Made by a program: the position numbers and the translations under genes
Notes under the pieces: generated by a model
Database searches by the model: none
What the model saw: the letters and a program-made list of their open reading frames with translations, nothing else
What the model was told of the DNA's origin: nothing
Assembly (NCBI GenBank): GCA_019914945.1
Contig: CM034106.1
Coordinates: forward strand, 7,254,001-7,318,000
Origin: Typha latifolia
Lineage: Eukaryota > Streptophyta > Magnoliopsida > Poales > Typhaceae
Length of the DNA: 64,000 nucleotides
Reading direction: 5' to 3'
In this document: piece after piece, positions 36,101 through 46,462 of the stretch
Layout of the letters: each line of letters starts with the position of its first letter
Numbering within the stretch: position 1 is the stretch's first letter

Positions 36101-39100
36101 GATTAGCGAACTGTCGGCAACAAAGATCGCCAACAAACTCTCTCTCTTTCACTCTCTCTCTCTCTCTCGTTGATCTATTCAAGGAAGAGAGCAAAGGTCA
36201 GGCTCGAGCTTAACCCGAGCCAACCCTTTTTATTTTTGGGTTCAGATCTGAATTTTGGATCCAAAAGACCCAACCTGAATTAATAAGTTGTGCGCTGCAA
36301 GTTAACATTAGGAGGTTTGAGCCTTAAACCTAAACCATTTATTGGATTTTGGTCAGCTACGGGCTCACCACAGCCCAACACACGAGTTAACGGGTTTGGG
36401 CCTTGGCCTAGCTTGATTAATAGGAATATGTGGGCTACAGATACGCCGCAGTTTAGCCCAACCCTTTGGGCTTAAATTAGCTCATTTTAATAATTTACTT
36501 AGTTTAAAAGTTTAAAAATTATAATATTGGTTAAATTAAAATATGTTATTTATTTATCATTAAAAGTGATGAATTTCCTTAGCACTGGGACAAAAGATTT
36601 CAGTCAATTCACCTAGACTCAGGTGGGTGAGTACACTCACATTTTATCTGTCCAATATTTCATACATTTTACATAATCACGTATTTTTCTATGTGCAAAC
36701 TAATTATTATAATTTTGTGTGCAAAATATATAACGCAATGCATTGCTATAATTCATGCAAATAACAATGTTAATAATCATGAAATTGATATTTGGTATAC
36801 CTTAGAGAATAGTCATAGTATAAATCGTTTGCGATTTTTCATGGTGACCCAAGTATACTTAAAAGTCCAGAGGAATCCTATTTTAGATCACTGTAATGAC
36901 TTTCTTAGGTAACTCTAGCAAAGTTAGGAAACAATATCAGGTTAGATCTAAAGACTTCCTACAGTGACTCTAATCTCTCTCAATAGTTAGTTGAAGAGAT
37001 AGGATGAGTTTATCACATAGTGACGCCTCCTAATGACCCTTAGGAGAATAAAACATAGTGTGTTTATCATATAGTAATACCTTCCGGTGACCATAACCGA
37101 ATCAGCTATGAGAAAAAGACTCGAACGCCATCTTGAAGTGACTTCTAGTTGATGTGGATCCACAGGGCATTGACCGAATTGAGACATTAGACTATTATTG
37201 AGAAAATTCATTATATTGACAATAGGCATATTATGAGATATGACTTACATTATTATTACTTGCGCTATTATTATTATTATTGTTATAAGCATACTTAGTG
37301 AAATTATTATTCTATATCATTGGATTTGGATTTATTTAAGGTTGTCTATGAATTTTAGATTTATTTAACTTTTGAGTGGATTTCACTCACTAAGCTATAT
37401 ATAGTTGTTAGCTCATGAGATCCCTCTTCTAACATTTGGGGTACTAGTCATTGTGATGACTAAGCGAAATACACCAAAACCTTTACCTCCAATCAGGATT
37501 ATCTTTTAGTTATTTTAGTTTTTACGTTCTAAATTATCTATTATTTCAATTTGGTTGGACTCACATTAGTATTGACATTTGGGCATTTCTATTATTTATT
37601 AGAGTATATTTATTAGTGTTAAATATTCATATTGAATTTCTTGTATTATGGCCTTGGAAAAATATTAGTTAAGACTTCGCGAATCTCAAGCATATTGAGG
37701 TACATGGCCGATCATGATTTCGATTTCAAATCATGACATATTTAATTCAGTTCATGCCACGTACTACAAGCAAATCTCAAGCCAATATGTATGGGGGATT
37801 GAAAAGTGCTTGAATATGATAGTAAGTTCAACCACTACATATCAACCAAAGCTTTTAATAGTTGGGAATCGATATATTATTCTCATCTATGAGGAAGAAA
37901 TAAACACGAGGCAAATAAACCACAATCCCACCTACATCTTATGGTCAATAGTTTCCCACAAATGAAACACACGATTATAACAGATTTATTATTGGTGCTA
38001 ACAGAACTTAAACAAGAATGTGAGATTCATTAAAGGCCAATATTTCACAATGAAAGATAACGTACCTCTTCCAAAGTAAGCTTGTGAATAGATTCTGAAA
38101 ATACTAGTTTTGTGGCCTCCAAATTGTCTGAAAGTATCTGCAATGGAATATATTAAATTGTTCCAGATTTAAACTTCAATTTGTTCAAGAAGGAAATACA
38201 TAGATTGCTGTAATGAGAATATAACACATATGAATATGATCAAAACAGAAAGGATGTTCCTACATGCGTCCCATCCTTTTGTATCGAGTTGCCTCCAATA
38301 TTATGCACTTCATTTTTTCTTTGCTGTTGTTGATTCGGAGAAAACCCATACCCCCTATCCAGCAGTCTAGGAGAGAGTGTTTGACTTTGTGTTCTAATGA
38401 TTTTTTTGGCATGATTTTCTTCATCACCTTTATCATGTTCTATGGTTCTTTTTCTCCCGCCTGAACCAAAATCTTGAAGAACTATGTTTTGAATAGGTTG
38501 GATATCCTGAACAGAAAAATCACTTGGAGTATCCCAATCCTGACTAGCTACCTTCCACTCAACTGTCAGCCTTTGAGGAGAACAATGAACATTAGAAGAC
38601 ACCGTCTCAATAAGATTGTGAGAGTTCAATGGATCCCCCTTCAGTTTTCTTGGTGACATAAAGGATGGAGAGGAAAACTTTTCTTTATTCACATTTAGGG
38701 TATTGCTGACAGCATCATTTTGCCCATCGTATCTGTATATGTAACTATTAACAGAAGTTTCAAAATTTGAATTATTTGGTTTTGCAGGAATTTCCCGAGA
38801 CTTATTATTTTGATCAGAAATTACTGACTTTTCATCCACCCCAACTGTGGAGTTTACATGACTGTTGGCAATTTTATCATAGATAACTTCAAGCACAGGT
38901 TGGACAGCATCCTTCTCAGAGAACTTTATATTATTATCTGCTACTTTAGCTGGAGAGTCTCCAAATTCAAGTTGCAGAGGATTCTTGTGAATTGGCACTA
39001 AACTGGAGTTTCCAATTACAGGTGTTTCAAGAATTCTAGATCTTGACATGTGATCCTTTATAGCTGATATTCTCTGATCATGTCTCAACAATTTCGTCTC

Positions 39101-41610
39101 AAAAGATAGAGGGGGCCCTTGTCCAGCAGAATACTGTAGCAGTTTACTTTGAGAAAAGGCAACAGCCTCAACAAAAAGATGTTCGCGCTTAGCACGTAAG
39201 GAGGATACAGACCCTTGCAGTGGAGATTGGAAGGATTGGACCACAACTTTTGGGGTGTGCATTACAGTCTCAGATTCTAATTGTTGTTGACCATCTGTTG
39301 TTGTCAATGTAGGAACTGCCACTGCAGACTGAGGGGAAGAATTTGCAGAGTAATTGCACTCATTTAACTTATCCTTAAAAAGTGATTGGTTCAACTGATG
39401 AGATTGTGAAGCGAAGTTGCTTTTAGATGCTCTGTATGGAGGTGAGAGAATTGCCAAACCTTTAGTAGTTTCTGTAACTATATCGGACTGAACTGCCTCA
39501 TGAACATCTTTGCAATATTCCTACAAGTGAAATTGTAAAGATATTACAGGTATTACAGGTTAGTCATTAATACATGTCAAAATTGACCCTCTTTAATTAT
39601 TTTACAGTCACAATATGTGATTGATTTTGGGAAGTAACTCCTTGGTTAAAAAAAACATAGAACAATCACCAAGGAACACCTTTTGCACAAAATTTGAAAT
39701 ATGGCAACCAACAGAAACAAACTAATACAAAAATACAAAAAATAATTGTCTCTCTTCATCTTGGATAAAATAACCTTTGGCTAGGATCATAATATTAAGA
39801 TGTCACTCTAATGTTTCTCTTCGAAAATTATGTTAAACATATCATTATCTTCACAATCAAAAGGCCAAATGAAGAAATAAAATACTTGCAAATACTAACT
39901 CTTACTAGACTTCAACATTCTATCACCATCAAAGACTGGAACAAAACCATTAGATAAGGCAACATTAATGTTACTGTCATGAAATATCATCAATGCAAAG
40001 GGTGCAACTTTTCCTCATGCAGCCACAAACCAGCCTTCAAGAGTTCCCAAAGATATATTGAGTTCAGATTATTTAGGAAAATCATAATCCTTGTATAGAT
40101 GTGGAGATCATTCCTCATTGCTGATTTACATGCCTAAAAGGTAAAGGATATTTTGTAGCATATGCAGAAAAGTGCATAAGTAAGTAGTCATGCTTAATTT
40201 GGCATCTAAACTAGTAAATAAGAAGAAAAAAAAAACAGTAAACCTTTGCCAACTATTAAGGGATGCTACAAATATATCAACAAGCTAAATATTAATTTCA
40301 CAATTAATGCAAACGAACAGACCTCACCTGAGACTTTTTACTTATTGTGGCACTTATACTAATATTTTCTTCCTCTGAAGGAAAGGGACTGCAAATTTTA
40401 ATCTGATCAGCAGTAGGCATTGTGGTGCCTTCTGAAAGATTCAAGTTGAGGAAATCATCACCAGGATGGTTATCAAGCATGATGCTGTTGTTATCCTGCA
40501 ATCCACACTTTTCATATTCTTTTCCATCAAAAACATCATCATCAGAATATACAACTCTAGAGGCACTCTTTTGCGAGTTGGGTTGCAAACTCATGTTCAC
40601 TTCATCCAGAAGTGCTTTTAATGTAGGAGATAATTTCCCAAAATCATATCGACTTGCATTATTTGTTATCAGACTCATATCACTTGAGTTACCTCGACCA
40701 GTACTTGCCTTCCCATCAGAAACCTTTGTGCGACTGAATATCTTCTTGAATCCCACTGGCTCCATGAGGTTCCCTGCTTCAGTAGGCATCATATCCCCTG
40801 TGGGCGTCCTGAGACTTCCTGCTGAGTTGGCTGAACGGTCATCAAGTGGAGCAACATTGCGGAAATGTAATGAGAATGCCGTTGAATCCAGAGTAATGTC
40901 ATGGTTGTTATCATCTGACATTCCAGACTCAGAAAGCCTCCCCGATCTAATAAAGCTGGTTGATACCGGCCCAAAGAAGTTCTCATCTGGTAAAGCAGAA
41001 AAAATATTATTAGAGGATATCACCAATCAATTAAACTTACGGGCAACTTTCCTAAGTAGGTGCAAACGATGAAATTTTAACTTCAAAGATGGAATTTCAT
41101 AGGACAGAGGTAAATTATAACATGGTAAAGGAAAAAGGTGATAACGTTAGCATCTCACCCTTTACCAAACACCTTAAATACCAACATTCCTAACTAATTG
41201 GCTCTAAATTAGAATAATAATCAAGTTATGAAAACAAGAACTTTAATAATCGTACCATCATTTGAGGTCACAGAGCCAGCGACACTTCCTGGCGACGACG
41301 AATCCATATCCTTTATAAATCGCACTTGCTCAAAGTCTTCGTCTTCCTCCTCGTCCTCCTCCGCCACCTCTTCCTCACGAACAGGACCCCTAGAGTCGTC
41401 GCTGTCCGAGAGCTCGCCATGGAAGCCCGCCAACGACTCCCCGCCGGAGCCCGGACGAGACTCCGGCGGGGTCTCGAATTCCTCGTCGCGGTCGAAGACG
41501 TGGACGGCGGTCGTCTCCGCGAAGCTCACCCGCCGGGACCGCTTCCTCGCGATCGTCTCGTCGTCGAGCTCCCCAGCGCTCCGGTGCTCCCTCCGGTCCT
41601 CGGAATCCAT
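24159..41610 (-). CDS. KNL1: KNL1/SPC105 kinetochore scaffold protein
   Basis: Fifteen exons join in phase to 1174 residues: 41610-41256, 40986-40328, 39520-38264, 38137-38066, 32463-32392, 32250-32213, 32124-32037, 31954-31805, 30083-29892, 29821-29742, 29662-29590, 29477-29376, 24947-24833, 24505-24418 and 24342-24159. Residues 24-31 (RSRRVSFA) hold the RVSF PP1-docking motif near the N-terminus, as in KNL1 of other eukaryotes. An acidic stretch (EEDEEEDEDFEQV) follows, then a long Ser-rich disordered region to about 757. A plant-conserved patch ITLDSTAFSLHFRNVAP lies in exon 2. Exons 4-9 encode Leu/Lys/Glu-rich coiled coil, and exons 9-15 the C-terminal kinetochore-binding (Spc7/RWD-like) part. 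KNL1 joins MIS12 and NDC80 at the centromere and recruits checkpoint proteins. No MELT array is evident. The donor of exon 13 (CAT then GTCTGC) is weak but phase requires it. Introns 4 and 12 are swollen by transposons. Confidence 0.85.
25590..26099. mobile_element. hAT-like non-autonomous element, family B copy 2
   Basis: An 8-bp TSD with one mismatch flanks it (CCTTTGAG at 25582-25589, CCTCTGAG at 26100-26107). The inverted right end is TAGGGGTGTAATTGAGC; the left end is TATTGGCTGTCAAAA. Subterminal words are GAGCTTGA/TCAAGCTC and GGCTCGAT in both orientations. It lies in KNL1 intron 12. Confidence 0.75.
26889..27748. mobile_element. hAT-like non-autonomous element, family A copy 2
   Basis: Left end CATGGTTCCAAG; right end inverted CAATGTTCCAAAA. 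The flanking 8-bp TSD has one mismatch (GTTCAGAC at 26881-26888, GTTTAGAC at 27749-27756). Subterminal GCCGATAC and CGATCCCGAT words match copy 1. The core holds a CT-rich tract (27000-27160) followed by GA-rich stretches to 27480. It lies in KNL1 intron 12. Confidence 0.8.
27796..28509. mobile_element. hAT-like non-autonomous element, family A copy 3
   Basis: Left end CAAGGTTCTAAC; right end inverted CATGGTTTGAAG. TSD GAACAATA (27788-27795) and GAACAAAA (28510-28517), one mismatch. Subterminal GATATCGGTAT and CCGATATAG words are more degraded than in copies 1 and 2, suggesting an older insertion. It starts 47 bases after copy 2 ends. Confidence 0.7.
33392..37700 (+). mobile_element. Nested LTR retrotransposon sequence in KNL1 intron 4
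   Basis: A TGTAACACC terminus at 33392 opens a GC-rich LTR leader (to about 34240) that matches the edge element at 1-1088 in opposite orientation, including the tandem CAGCCCAC words and the 'GACTCATGTGATAT' block near 34395. Downstream motifs such as 'GGTGGGTGAGTACACTCAC' (36622) and 'TTTCACTCACTAAGC' (37380) resemble LTR interior motifs, and a second GC-rich block at 35425-35600 suggests nested insertions. No gag-pol frame is visible. The right boundary is approximate; no TTACA plus TSD was found. The whole mass is intronic, because KNL1 exons 4 and 5 on either side join in phase. Confidence 0.55.
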
Positions 41611-41826
41611 GGATTCGAACGCTTATAGAGGGAACTGGATTGGATTTTCTGGGATCGGGGACGCTAGGTGTTAGGGTTCCGGATAGCAATTCGAAGGGTG
41701 GTAGAGGGGAGGGGTTTTTGGAGGGAAACAAAGAAGAGGGTTTCGCTGGGACATTTGCATGTGGAACAATTACAGATAAGCCCTTTACTTTACTAAATTT
41801 TAGTAGTCATTCTTTAATTGGCAGAG
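41611..41826 (-). promoter_or_regulatory. Immediate 5' flank and likely promoter of KNL1
   Basis: This short stretch lies between the KNL1 start codon and the first upstream transposon remnant. It is purine/pyrimidine-skewed with few clear elements; no TATA box is obvious. If it holds the basal promoter, regulation is compressed against repeated DNA. Confidence 0.3.
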
Positions 41827-42440
41827 AGTGTAAACGAGCCGAGCTCGATGAGCGCGGTTCTAATCAAGCTTGGCTTGAAATTAATTTCGAGCTTATTTTT
41901 GTGATCAAATTTAAATTAAAATAATTTCAATCCGAGTCAATTTCGAACTCCAGCCAATTTCGAGCATAAACAAACTGCTCAATTAGCAATTTTAAGTCTT
42001 ATCAATTTCAAACTATTTTCGAGCCTAAACAAGCTTGAATTAATTTAGGCTTGAATCAAGCTTGAAATAAAACCTAATATAACTATAAAAATATAAATAT
42101 TATTAAAATATAAATTACAAGTAATAAAGATAAATAGGTTAGAAAACTACAGGCAACCAAAATATAAATTACAAATAATAAAGATAATTGTGCCAAAAAA
42201 AAACTAAAAGCAACCAAAATATAAATTACAAACAATAAAGATAATTGTGTCAGAAAATAATAGCTGAAATTCTGAATTGGTGAAAGGATTTTGACCTAAA
42301 CCTGCGCGAAATGAACCAATCTAAGCCCAGCCCAAGCTAGATCCGCCCTAAAGCAATATAGGTGAGGCTTTTGACCAACCCGTCTAGCCTGGCCGTAGCT
42401 CAAGCCCTAGCTCACCCAAGCCCGATTCAACTAACTCTCC
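41827..42440. mobile_element. Probable hAT family B remnant, with internal tandem repeat
   Basis: The left side reads GAGTGTAAACGAGCCGAGCT, the same subterminal word type as the two delimited family B elements. The interior is AT-rich with AGCTTG words, and the right side has GCCCAAGC/GAGCTCACC-like words. Clean termini and a TSD were not found. A tandem repeat at 42090-42265 is listed separately. Confidence 0.45.
42090..42265 (+). repeat. Tandem repeat, about 60-65-bp unit, near three copies
   Basis: The unit 'CAACCAAAATATAAATTACA' plus 'AATAATAAAGATAATTGTG' recurs with small changes near 42155 and 42215, and a partial earlier copy starts near 42100. Confidence 0.75.
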
Positions 42441-42479
42441 AGGTGCATAACATACCTACCTTTAGCACATGGATCGACA

Positions 42480-42700
42480 TAAAAATCTCTTCTTTCCATT
42501 CTTTCAAGAGTTTTTCCTTTGCATAAAAAGTATTTTGCATGCATGCAATTGAGGATTTCGCAATAGGGATTCTCTATTTCATTTTGGCTTAGTTACAAAT
42601 TATATATGTCCTCTTTGTGGTAATAACTTAGAGACTGTGAATCATATTTTTATTATCTGTCCTTATTTTTTGAGTGATATTTATTAACTTTACTCTTCAC
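42480..42700 (+). mobile_element. L1-type LINE relic (zf-RVT-like CPLC motif)
   Basis: A plus-strand frame near 42590 reads YICPLCGNNLETVNHIFIIC followed by PYF. The CxLCGxxxETxxHxxxxC pattern is the zf-RVT motif of plant LINEs. Upstream the frame is broken by stops, so this is a decayed fragment. Confidence 0.65.
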
Positions 42701-43171
42701 TAACTACTCCTTTCAGTTTGTTCTTATTGGAATTCTTAGAGGAAAGCCTTCACCAAACCTGATGAGAGAAAGGTTATTGACTTTTTATTAACTTTCGACT
42801 TGCTATTATTTGGTGGTCTAATTAGAGAGAGAGAGAAATAACACTACAAGAATTTATGTCTGAAGTGATATTTCTTAACTATCAATGCAAAGTACCTAAT
42901 TGCCGATATAACTCTATGTTGGTATAAGGCATTCTATAGAAGCTTTTGTCAATAATACTTATGGTGATCTTTATATAACTATCACTATAATTTACATACG
43001 TTTATCTATCTGCTAGCATAGTTTTTGTTTGGCATTTGCATAACTTTCAAAAAAGTTCTTTTAGTGTCATTTATTTAACCGTCGGTATAGATTTTTAGCA
43101 CTTTGAAAGCGACAATTTTTATTTTTAGTAGCGGTATTTTAAAAGCATCGCTATAGATGCCATATTTACGA

Positions 43172-43212
43172 ACTATCACTATCACTATCACTATCACTAT
43201 CACTATCACTAT
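43172..43212 (+). repeat. (ATCACT)n microsatellite
   Basis: About seven units of a hexamer in the CACTA-like element. Confidence 0.95.
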
Positions 43213-43938
43213 TTGTCTCTTATTCGTTTATATATAAACAAAAAATTGTAGTATTTCAAACATACAAATCAACAATTAAACCTGCACATAGTACTTTTTT
43301 GTGACTAAAAAATGCATAGCATCTAGTTTTATTATAAGCATACTCAAATATCTATAATTATCACATACACCTTCTAGGCAATTACTTACAAAATCACTAC
43401 CACTAATGATGTGCACCACACCTTTGAGAGCTTGAACATGTATAAACAATTAGAAAAATATCAAAGATGGTTGATACAACTAAAAATGTACATATTTTAA
43501 TAATTTAACTCAACCAAATACAAAATGTACAGTAGAAATCAGTCTTCCAAAGTAACGTCGACATAGGAATTTTTACAATTGTCAAAGTGAAAACCAATAC
43601 AAACTCATGGGAAATTTTTATACCACTCTATTTAATACTTACAACTATTTTAAATGACTAAGCTAACAAAGTTAACCATGGGAAAACATGGTATCTATGT
43701 ATTAGCACCGCAGTAATAAATATATAAGAAAATTGTTCTAGAAATTATATTCAAATAACAACTATAAGTATTTAGAAGCTCCAAATAAGGGATAATATAT
43801 TTTAATTCGCTCCACGGATGTATCATGCATTCCAGTGGAATAACTCACTCGAAATACTAGTTGCATTGAAGATATTCATAAAGATTGCAAAAGCAATAAA
43901 AACGGTAAAATAACATATGCAACTAGAGTTGCTGCCAT

Positions 43939-45290
43939 TAGGGGTGGCAATCGGGTCGGGTTAGCCGGGTTCGGGTCGGATCAGATTCGGGTCGAGTTAA
44001 AATAGTACTAACACGAACACGACCCGTTTATTAAACAGGTCAATTTTTTTAAACACGAACACGACCCGTTTATTAAACAAGTAACACGACACGACCCGTA
44101 TAACCCATTTATAAATTATATTTTTTATATAACCCGTTTAATAAATATATTATATTTTTTATTCAACTCATTTAACCACCCATTTAACCCGTAAATACAA
44201 CCCATTTAAATTTACATCCATTTAACCCGTTTAGAGTTAATCAGCGTAATACAACACCCACGAAGATAAAATATCACAAATTTACACAAATCCAGCATAA
44301 TTTACAATATTCTAGGAAAATTTAGTAAAAATAAATTCAAATTGTCTCAAGCTTCAACGTTGGTGTTGACAAAGCAGCAGCGGTGGAGGCAAGGCTCTAG
44401 GAGCTGGCTCCCATGGCGCGAATTCCGGATCTGCCAAGGAAGACGAGGTGGTCGGTGCGACTATGGACGGAGAGGCGGTTGGAGGAGAGTGAACGCAGCA
44501 AAGAGAGGAGAGGAGGGCAGGCGGAGACGGGGACGGGGATGGAGGCACCGTGGCAAGCAGATACAAGGACGGAGGCACCGCGGTAGACGATTGCGGCAAG
44601 CGGAGAAAGGGAGCGGGGGCGGCAGGCGGAGATTGCAGCACGGCGGCAGGCGGAGACTGCAGCACCGCGAAAAGCGAAGACAGGGAGAGGGGACTCGGTG
44701 GTAGGCGATAGGCGGAGACAGAGAGAGGAGACGGCAGGCGGAGATGTAGGAGATGGGGAGTGCAGATGGCAGGAGGAGACGCGGGAGACACGGAGTGGAG
44801 ACGGCAGGAGGTAGGCGGAGATGCGAGAGGCGGCACGCGGAGATGCGGGAGGCGGCACGCGGAGATGCGGGAGGCAGTAGGCGGAGACGCAGTGGAAGAC
44901 GATCGCCGCTGGAGAGAGAGATTAGAGATGGGGGCAAAAAATTTGGAAAGGCAGAGGCGGCTGGAGGAGTGGAGAGTGGAGAGGGTTAGCCGGTTAGGTT
45001 ACTTTATAATATATATATATATATATATATATTTGAGAGAGAGAGGGTTAGGTTATATATATATATTAAATATATAAATGGGTTGGCGGGTTGACCCGAC
45101 CCGTATAATTAAACGGGTCAAACGGGTCAAAACGAGTCAGTTGTATAAACCCGAACACGACCCGTTTATTAAACGGGTTAGGCGGGTTGACCCGTTTATG
45201 ACTCGAACTCGATTATACTAAACCCAAACCTGATTAAATGCCGGGTTATCATGTCGGGTTATCGGGTCGGGTTAAATTTTGCCACCCCTA
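43939..45290. mobile_element. 1352-bp hAT-like non-autonomous element with GC-rich core
   Basis: Perfect 12-bp terminal inverted repeats (TAGGGGTGGCAA / TTGCCACCCCTA) and a perfect 8-bp TSD GCTGCCAT (43931-43938 and 45291-45298). Subterminal arrays of CGGGTCGGGTT/AACCCGACCCG and ACACGACCCGTTTATTAAAC occur on both sides. The core (about 44380-44930) is unlike the ends: GC-rich, built from GGCGGAGAC/GGCAGGCGGAG words and open in several frames on both strands. An (AT)n run lies at 45006-45033. No transposase. Confidence 0.85.
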
Positions 45291-45833
45291 GCTGCCATTG
45301 AAAATGGAAACAAAAGTGGTGTCTAGGATGGCCAACATAAAAGGGCCAAAAACTGAATGTTCTTTGTATTGTATCAAAACTATATTGATAGAGAGGCTTA
45401 AGTGTGTATCCTCAGAATTATATGAGTTTCATTAGAGCGTCGGTCGACCTTAATAAGTTGTCAAAGAGAATTTATTTTTTCGTTAGGGAAGATGAAATGA
45501 CCTTGACTCACATTACTCTTTAACTAGAGGAGATGAAACGATGGTGATAACCCTAGGTATTAAGTTAGTATACTATTTACACGCCCCCAAATATTATATT
45601 GTACTTCCTTTTAGCTTAGACTTCGGGTGCAATTAATAAAACATAGAGGATGTGTTTAATATAGTATTAATTTTTACATTATTTTTATAAAAATGCCACT
45701 AGGTTAACTTTATGCCAGGAGTTATATCAAATGTTGAAATAAAAATTGCCTCTATAGATAACTTGTGATAGTTTTGCCAAATGTCGGAATACAAATAGCT
45801 GTGGGAGACTTGTTGTAGTAAATTTAGCAAATG

Positions 45834-46079
45834 TGTAAGAACCCAACCTAAAAAAAAATAAAAAAAATAAAAAACTATTCTACATGGGCACGACGTGGCC
45901 GGCCACAATGTGGCCGACCTCGTGCCCATGCAGCTGGGCATGGCGTGGGGGTGCCACGCACCCCCTAGCGTGGTCGCAGCCATTCGGCTGCGGCCAGTTG
46001 GCCGCGGCGGGCCCTAGCACCGCCGTAGCCGCCGCCAAAAACCCCCCCAACCGCCTCTCTCTCTCTCCCCCTCTAAATA

Positions 46080-46172
<93 letters not shown>

Positions 46173-46431
46173 CGAGGCCGGACTATCGCCGCCGCCGCCA
46201 CCTCCACGAGCGCTGGTGAGCTCTTTCTCCCCCCTCTCTTCTTCTCTCTTCTTCTCTCTCTCTCACTATCTCTCTCTCTCTCTTTCTCTTTTTCTTACCT
46301 TGGGCTCGGGCCCGTCGGAGCCGAGCCACCGGCGAGAGGCCGGCAGCTGGCTGGCCACCAGCTGCCGGTGCCCTCCCCGCAGGCCGGGTCCGCACCTCCC
46401 TCCCCTCCTCCCTTCTTATTCTTCTTCTTCT

Positions 46432-46462
<31 letters not shown>

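Larger units (their letters stand above)
42842..45820. mobile_element. CACTA (En/Spm)-like non-autonomous element containing a nested hAT
   Basis: The left end is CACTACAAGAATTT, the hallmark CACTA terminus. The proposed right end is CTTGTTGTAGTA, an imperfect inverse. Subterminal sequence contains repeated 'CGGTAT' and 'CGCTATAGATG' words typical of plant CACTA elements. No clear 3-bp TSD could be matched, so the right boundary is tentative. A hAT element occupies 43939-45290; without it the host is about 1.6 kb. Confidence 0.5.

Noticed and set aside
40422..41072. 216-residue plus-strand frame
   Set aside because: It is the antisense shadow of KNL1 exon 2, whose minus-strand frame splices in phase.
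44354..44937. Pro/Ser/Ala-rich frames of 150-160 residues
   Set aside because: All three minus-strand frames are open because of the GC-rich repeat core of the hAT element. No evidence for translation.
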